A DNA stretch of 64,000 bases from Marinomonas agarivorans (GTDB lineage Bacteria; Pseudomonadota; Gammaproteobacteria; Pseudomonadales; Marinomonadaceae). The stretch covers positions 124,001 through 188,000 of the forward strand of contig NHNK02000003.1 of NCBI GenBank assembly GCA_002173415.2. The letters run 5' to 3'. The position numbers were made by a program, and so were the translations under genes. The notes beneath the pieces are model-generated. The model saw only the letters and a list, made by a program, of their open reading frames with translations, did no database searches and was not told where the DNA came from. How positions within the stretch are numbered: the stretch's first letter is position 1; every line of letters begins with the position of its first letter. Shown one piece after another: positions 62,201 through 64,000 of the stretch.

Positions 62201-63890
62201 AACTAGGGAACGGCTTTGCCGCTCCTTCTAAAGACAGATCAAAAGAGCCAGAACCAACCCTTTGTACTGTCCACTCATACAATCGAGTAGCCAAGTATTC
62301 AGCAGTCAAAGAAACAAGTCCTTTTACCACCTTCTTAAGCTCACCGAATTGATTCTTTTCTTGGCTTTCATAAAAAGGCTTCAGCACTTGATTGCGACCC
62401 GCACCCATACCACCCATAAGAACGGTAAAACGCTTCCAATCGCTAGCCTTTGCAGCGTTGTAAATATCAATAAATGTTTTTGGTATTTCGCTTTTCAAGC
62501 GCCTAATCTCACGCCACACCGTGATTGATACAGAGCCAAAAAATTGAAATTGACGTATACCGTGGCGACTTTTCCACGCCTGCACTCTTTCAGCAGAATT
62601 AATAAAATCTATGTCGCTTTCATCATCAACACCGATGCACTCGCCACGATTATTTTTACCGTCTATGTTTTTAGCTATGTACTTAGCAATATAAGCCGCA
62701 GCACCGCCTTTTGCTGGATCAATCTTTCTTGCATCAAAACGTCTTTTTTCTGCCCCAGCTTCCTCGGGATCAACCTTATAAGCTTGCTTTTTAAATTCGC
62801 TTAGCATTTCTTGAGTTTGATCAGGATGCGTGAATAAAATTAAATGCCAGTGCGGTGTGCCGTCGTGATGCGGCTCCACTGTTCTAATACCGTAATGCTT
62901 GATGTCTTTGTTGCTGCACGCTTTACCAAAATCAGCCCACACCTTTTTTAAATGGTCGTTAGCATCTCTAGGAGAAGGACGGCCGAATGCATAAAACTTA
63001 CTATTTCTATAACCGTTTTCTTTATGTATTGCGTGGTACTTAGAGGGGCAAGTAAGTGTAATAAAATGGCAATCATGCCCATTTTCAACCGCCAAAAATT
63101 GACACCCCTTAATGCGCACCATTAATTCAGCTTTACAGTGATAAGAATTGGATATGCTTTTTTCTGCTAACTCTGAAAGCGTGAACTTTTGTTCAAATTG
63201 ATTTACCGCTTCAAAGCTTTCAAGAAAAGCGCGGTTGGTTTGTTTTTGCTTGCGGAATCTCTGAATACCCCACCTAGAAACATATGCAGATTCTTTATGA
63301 CAGACTTGGCCACATTCCCGCCTAATGTTTTCAATAACTCTATATTGCCTTTTTGCCTGTCTAATCCACCATTCAGGCGTAACCATGCGCTTAATAATCG
63401 CGTCTACTTTTTCCGGTTCTTCCCAGTCATCAAATAAAGACCGCGCTTGTGTTGCGTTCTTCTTAACGAACATTAATACATGGTTCTTGTGCTTGTGGCG
63501 TAGGGCAGTGTATGACATCTCGAAACGGCGGCTTTTTTCATTGGCCCACGTTTTCAGCTTGTCGCCTGACAAATCCATTATCCATTCGTCGCAGTATCGA
63601 AGCCTTTTCTTAACGCCCTTTAAATAACGCATAGCTGCTTTGTTATCTTCTCGTTTTGAGATTCTTTCCACTTCTTGACCTACACACAGCTTCATAGAAC
63701 CCAACTGACTAAGAATCTGGTAACGCTCAATATTGCCGCGTAGCCATGTATTTGCTTGTACATAACCTTTTTTTAAATCCAAATCTGTCAAACGCTCTGT
63801 TAGTCGGTTTGCGTATTCGCTACTAACACCGCTTAATAGCTCATCACGCCAGTTAACACACTGCAAAGTAGGTTCATAAAAGCTATGCAT
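62133..63890 (-). CDS. Rolling-circle replication initiator (phage gpA superfamily)
   Basis: 585 residues. HUH endonuclease with all motifs: motif 1 HFITLTCPSKYH, metal-binding motif 2 PHHDGTPHWHLILF (about 340-353), and motif 3 with two tyrosines four apart, AAYIAKYIAKNID (about 396-408). This two-tyrosine form is that of phage P2 A, phiX174 A and PM2 P12. It should nick the phage origin and start rolling-circle replication. A long N-terminal region (1-about 240) is poorly assigned. It has a TAGGTG ribosome site. Confidence 0.9.
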   Translation of the reverse strand: MHSFYEPTLQCVNWRDELLSGVSSEYANRLTERLTDLDLKKGYVQANTWLRGNIERYQILSQLGSMKLCVGQEVERISKREDNKAAMRYLKGVKKRLRYCDEWIMDLSGDKLKTWANEKSRRFEMSYTALRHKHKNHVLMFVKKNATQARSLFDDWEEPEKVDAIIKRMVTPEWWIRQAKRQYRVIENIRRECGQVCHKESAYVSRWGIQRFRKQKQTNRAFLESFEAVNQFEQKFTLSELAEKSISNSYHCKAELMVRIKGCQFLAVENGHDCHFITLTCPSKYHAIHKENGYRNSKFYAFGRPSPRDANDHLKKVWADFGKACSNKDIKHYGIRTVEPHHDGTPHWHLILFTHPDQTQEMLSEFKKQAYKVDPEEAGAEKRRFDARKIDPAKGGAAAYIAKYIAKNIDGKNNRGECIGVDDESDIDFINSAERVQAWKSRHGIRQFQFFGSVSITVWREIRRLKSEIPKTFIDIYNAAKASDWKRFTVLMGGMGAGRNQVLKPFYESQEKNQFGELKKVVKGLVSLTAEYLATRLYEWTVQRVGSGSFDLSLEGAAKPFPSSRVNNSPPRKIVYLDGLYGEVC

Positions 63891-63919
63891 AACAACACCT
63901 ATAAAAATGAATAAATCAA

Positions 63920-64000
63920 TTAAGGAAAGAAGGGATCAACTAGCCAGCGACGCACAATCTTCTTATCTCGCTCGCCCATGTGTTTAGCCGCATTAATGAA
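63920..64000 (-). CDS. C-terminal end of a small DNA-binding-like protein, cut by the window
   Basis: The frame is open to the right edge and ends GERDKKIVRRWLVDPFFP. The final W..DP.FP pattern is common at the end of helix-turn-helix regulators of the AlpA/excisionase type. Only 26 residues are visible; it lies 30 bases upstream of the replication gene in the same direction. Confidence 0.45.
   Translation of the reverse strand, partial: FINAAKHMGERDKKIVRRWLVDPFFP

Larger units (their letters stand above)
55227..64000. mobile_element. Tailless double-jelly-roll (PM2/corticovirus-like) prophage, partial
   Basis: One gene block on the minus strand, from the attachment site to the right edge: HUH initiator, packaging ATPase, putative double-jelly-roll capsid protein, many tiny membrane proteins, spike candidates and a lytic enzyme. 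No portal, large terminase or tail genes. About 8.8 kb is in the window, close to the roughly 10 kb of PM2. The control and integrase genes are expected beyond 64 kb. Confidence 0.78.

Overview
The window looks like a chromosomal segment of a marine gammaproteobacterium of the Oceanospirillales type. Marinomonas or a close relative is my best guess, inferred from gene content, gene order and moderate G+C; no search was run. Three regions follow one another: an ordinary chromosomal backbone (1 to about 34.2 kb), an integrated mobilisable island (about 34.2 to 55 kb), and a tailless double-jelly-roll (PM2/corticovirus-like) prophage (about 55.2 kb to beyond the right edge).

Backbone, 1-34.2 kb. 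It holds a DMT-family exporter (cut by the left edge), a DUF945 protein, hexR, a thiamine/choline-kinase-like phosphotransferase, ung and ygfZ. The elongation factor P set epmB, efp and epmA follows, interrupted by an orphan AntA-like antirepressor gene. Next come a DctB/DctD two-component pair, infA, aat, a small porin, ftsK-lolA-rarA-crcB-serS, cobA, tusDCBE, yccA and hpf. A DnaT-domain gene overlapping a lambda-P-like gene and gacA/uvrY-uvrC-pgsA with tRNA-Gly, tRNA-Cys and tRNA-Leu end the section. Many gene ends and spacers carry short tandem duplications of 12-20 bases.

Island, about 34.2-55 kb. It begins at the 3' end of tRNA-Leu with a large serine recombinase whose reading frame runs through the tRNA gene in antisense. 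A minus-strand transfer module follows: relaxase, MobC-like protein, VirD4/TraD-like coupling protein, and unusual membrane and von Willebrand A proteins. No type IV secretion system is present, so the element probably needs a helper. The cargo is on the plus strand: a 1014-residue P-loop/ankyrin protein resembling STAND defence proteins; a coupled operon of HTH protein, D12-class adenine methyltransferase, McrB-like GTPase and DUF2357/McrC-like nuclease; then an ArdA-like antirestriction protein. A compact tyrosine recombinase lies near the right end, whose exact position I could not fix.

Prophage, 55.2 to beyond 64 kb. A 19-base copy of the 3' end of a tRNA-Phe gene, followed by a bidirectional terminator, marks one attachment site; the intact tRNA should lie beyond the window. 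All genes are on the minus strand: a HUH replication initiator with two tyrosines, small proteins, an FtsK/HerA-type packaging ATPase, the putative double-jelly-roll capsid protein, a chain of tiny membrane proteins joined by overlapping stop and start codons, a repeat-bearing spike candidate, a tail-collar-like protein, and a peptidoglycan-degrading enzyme. No tail, portal or large terminase genes are visible.
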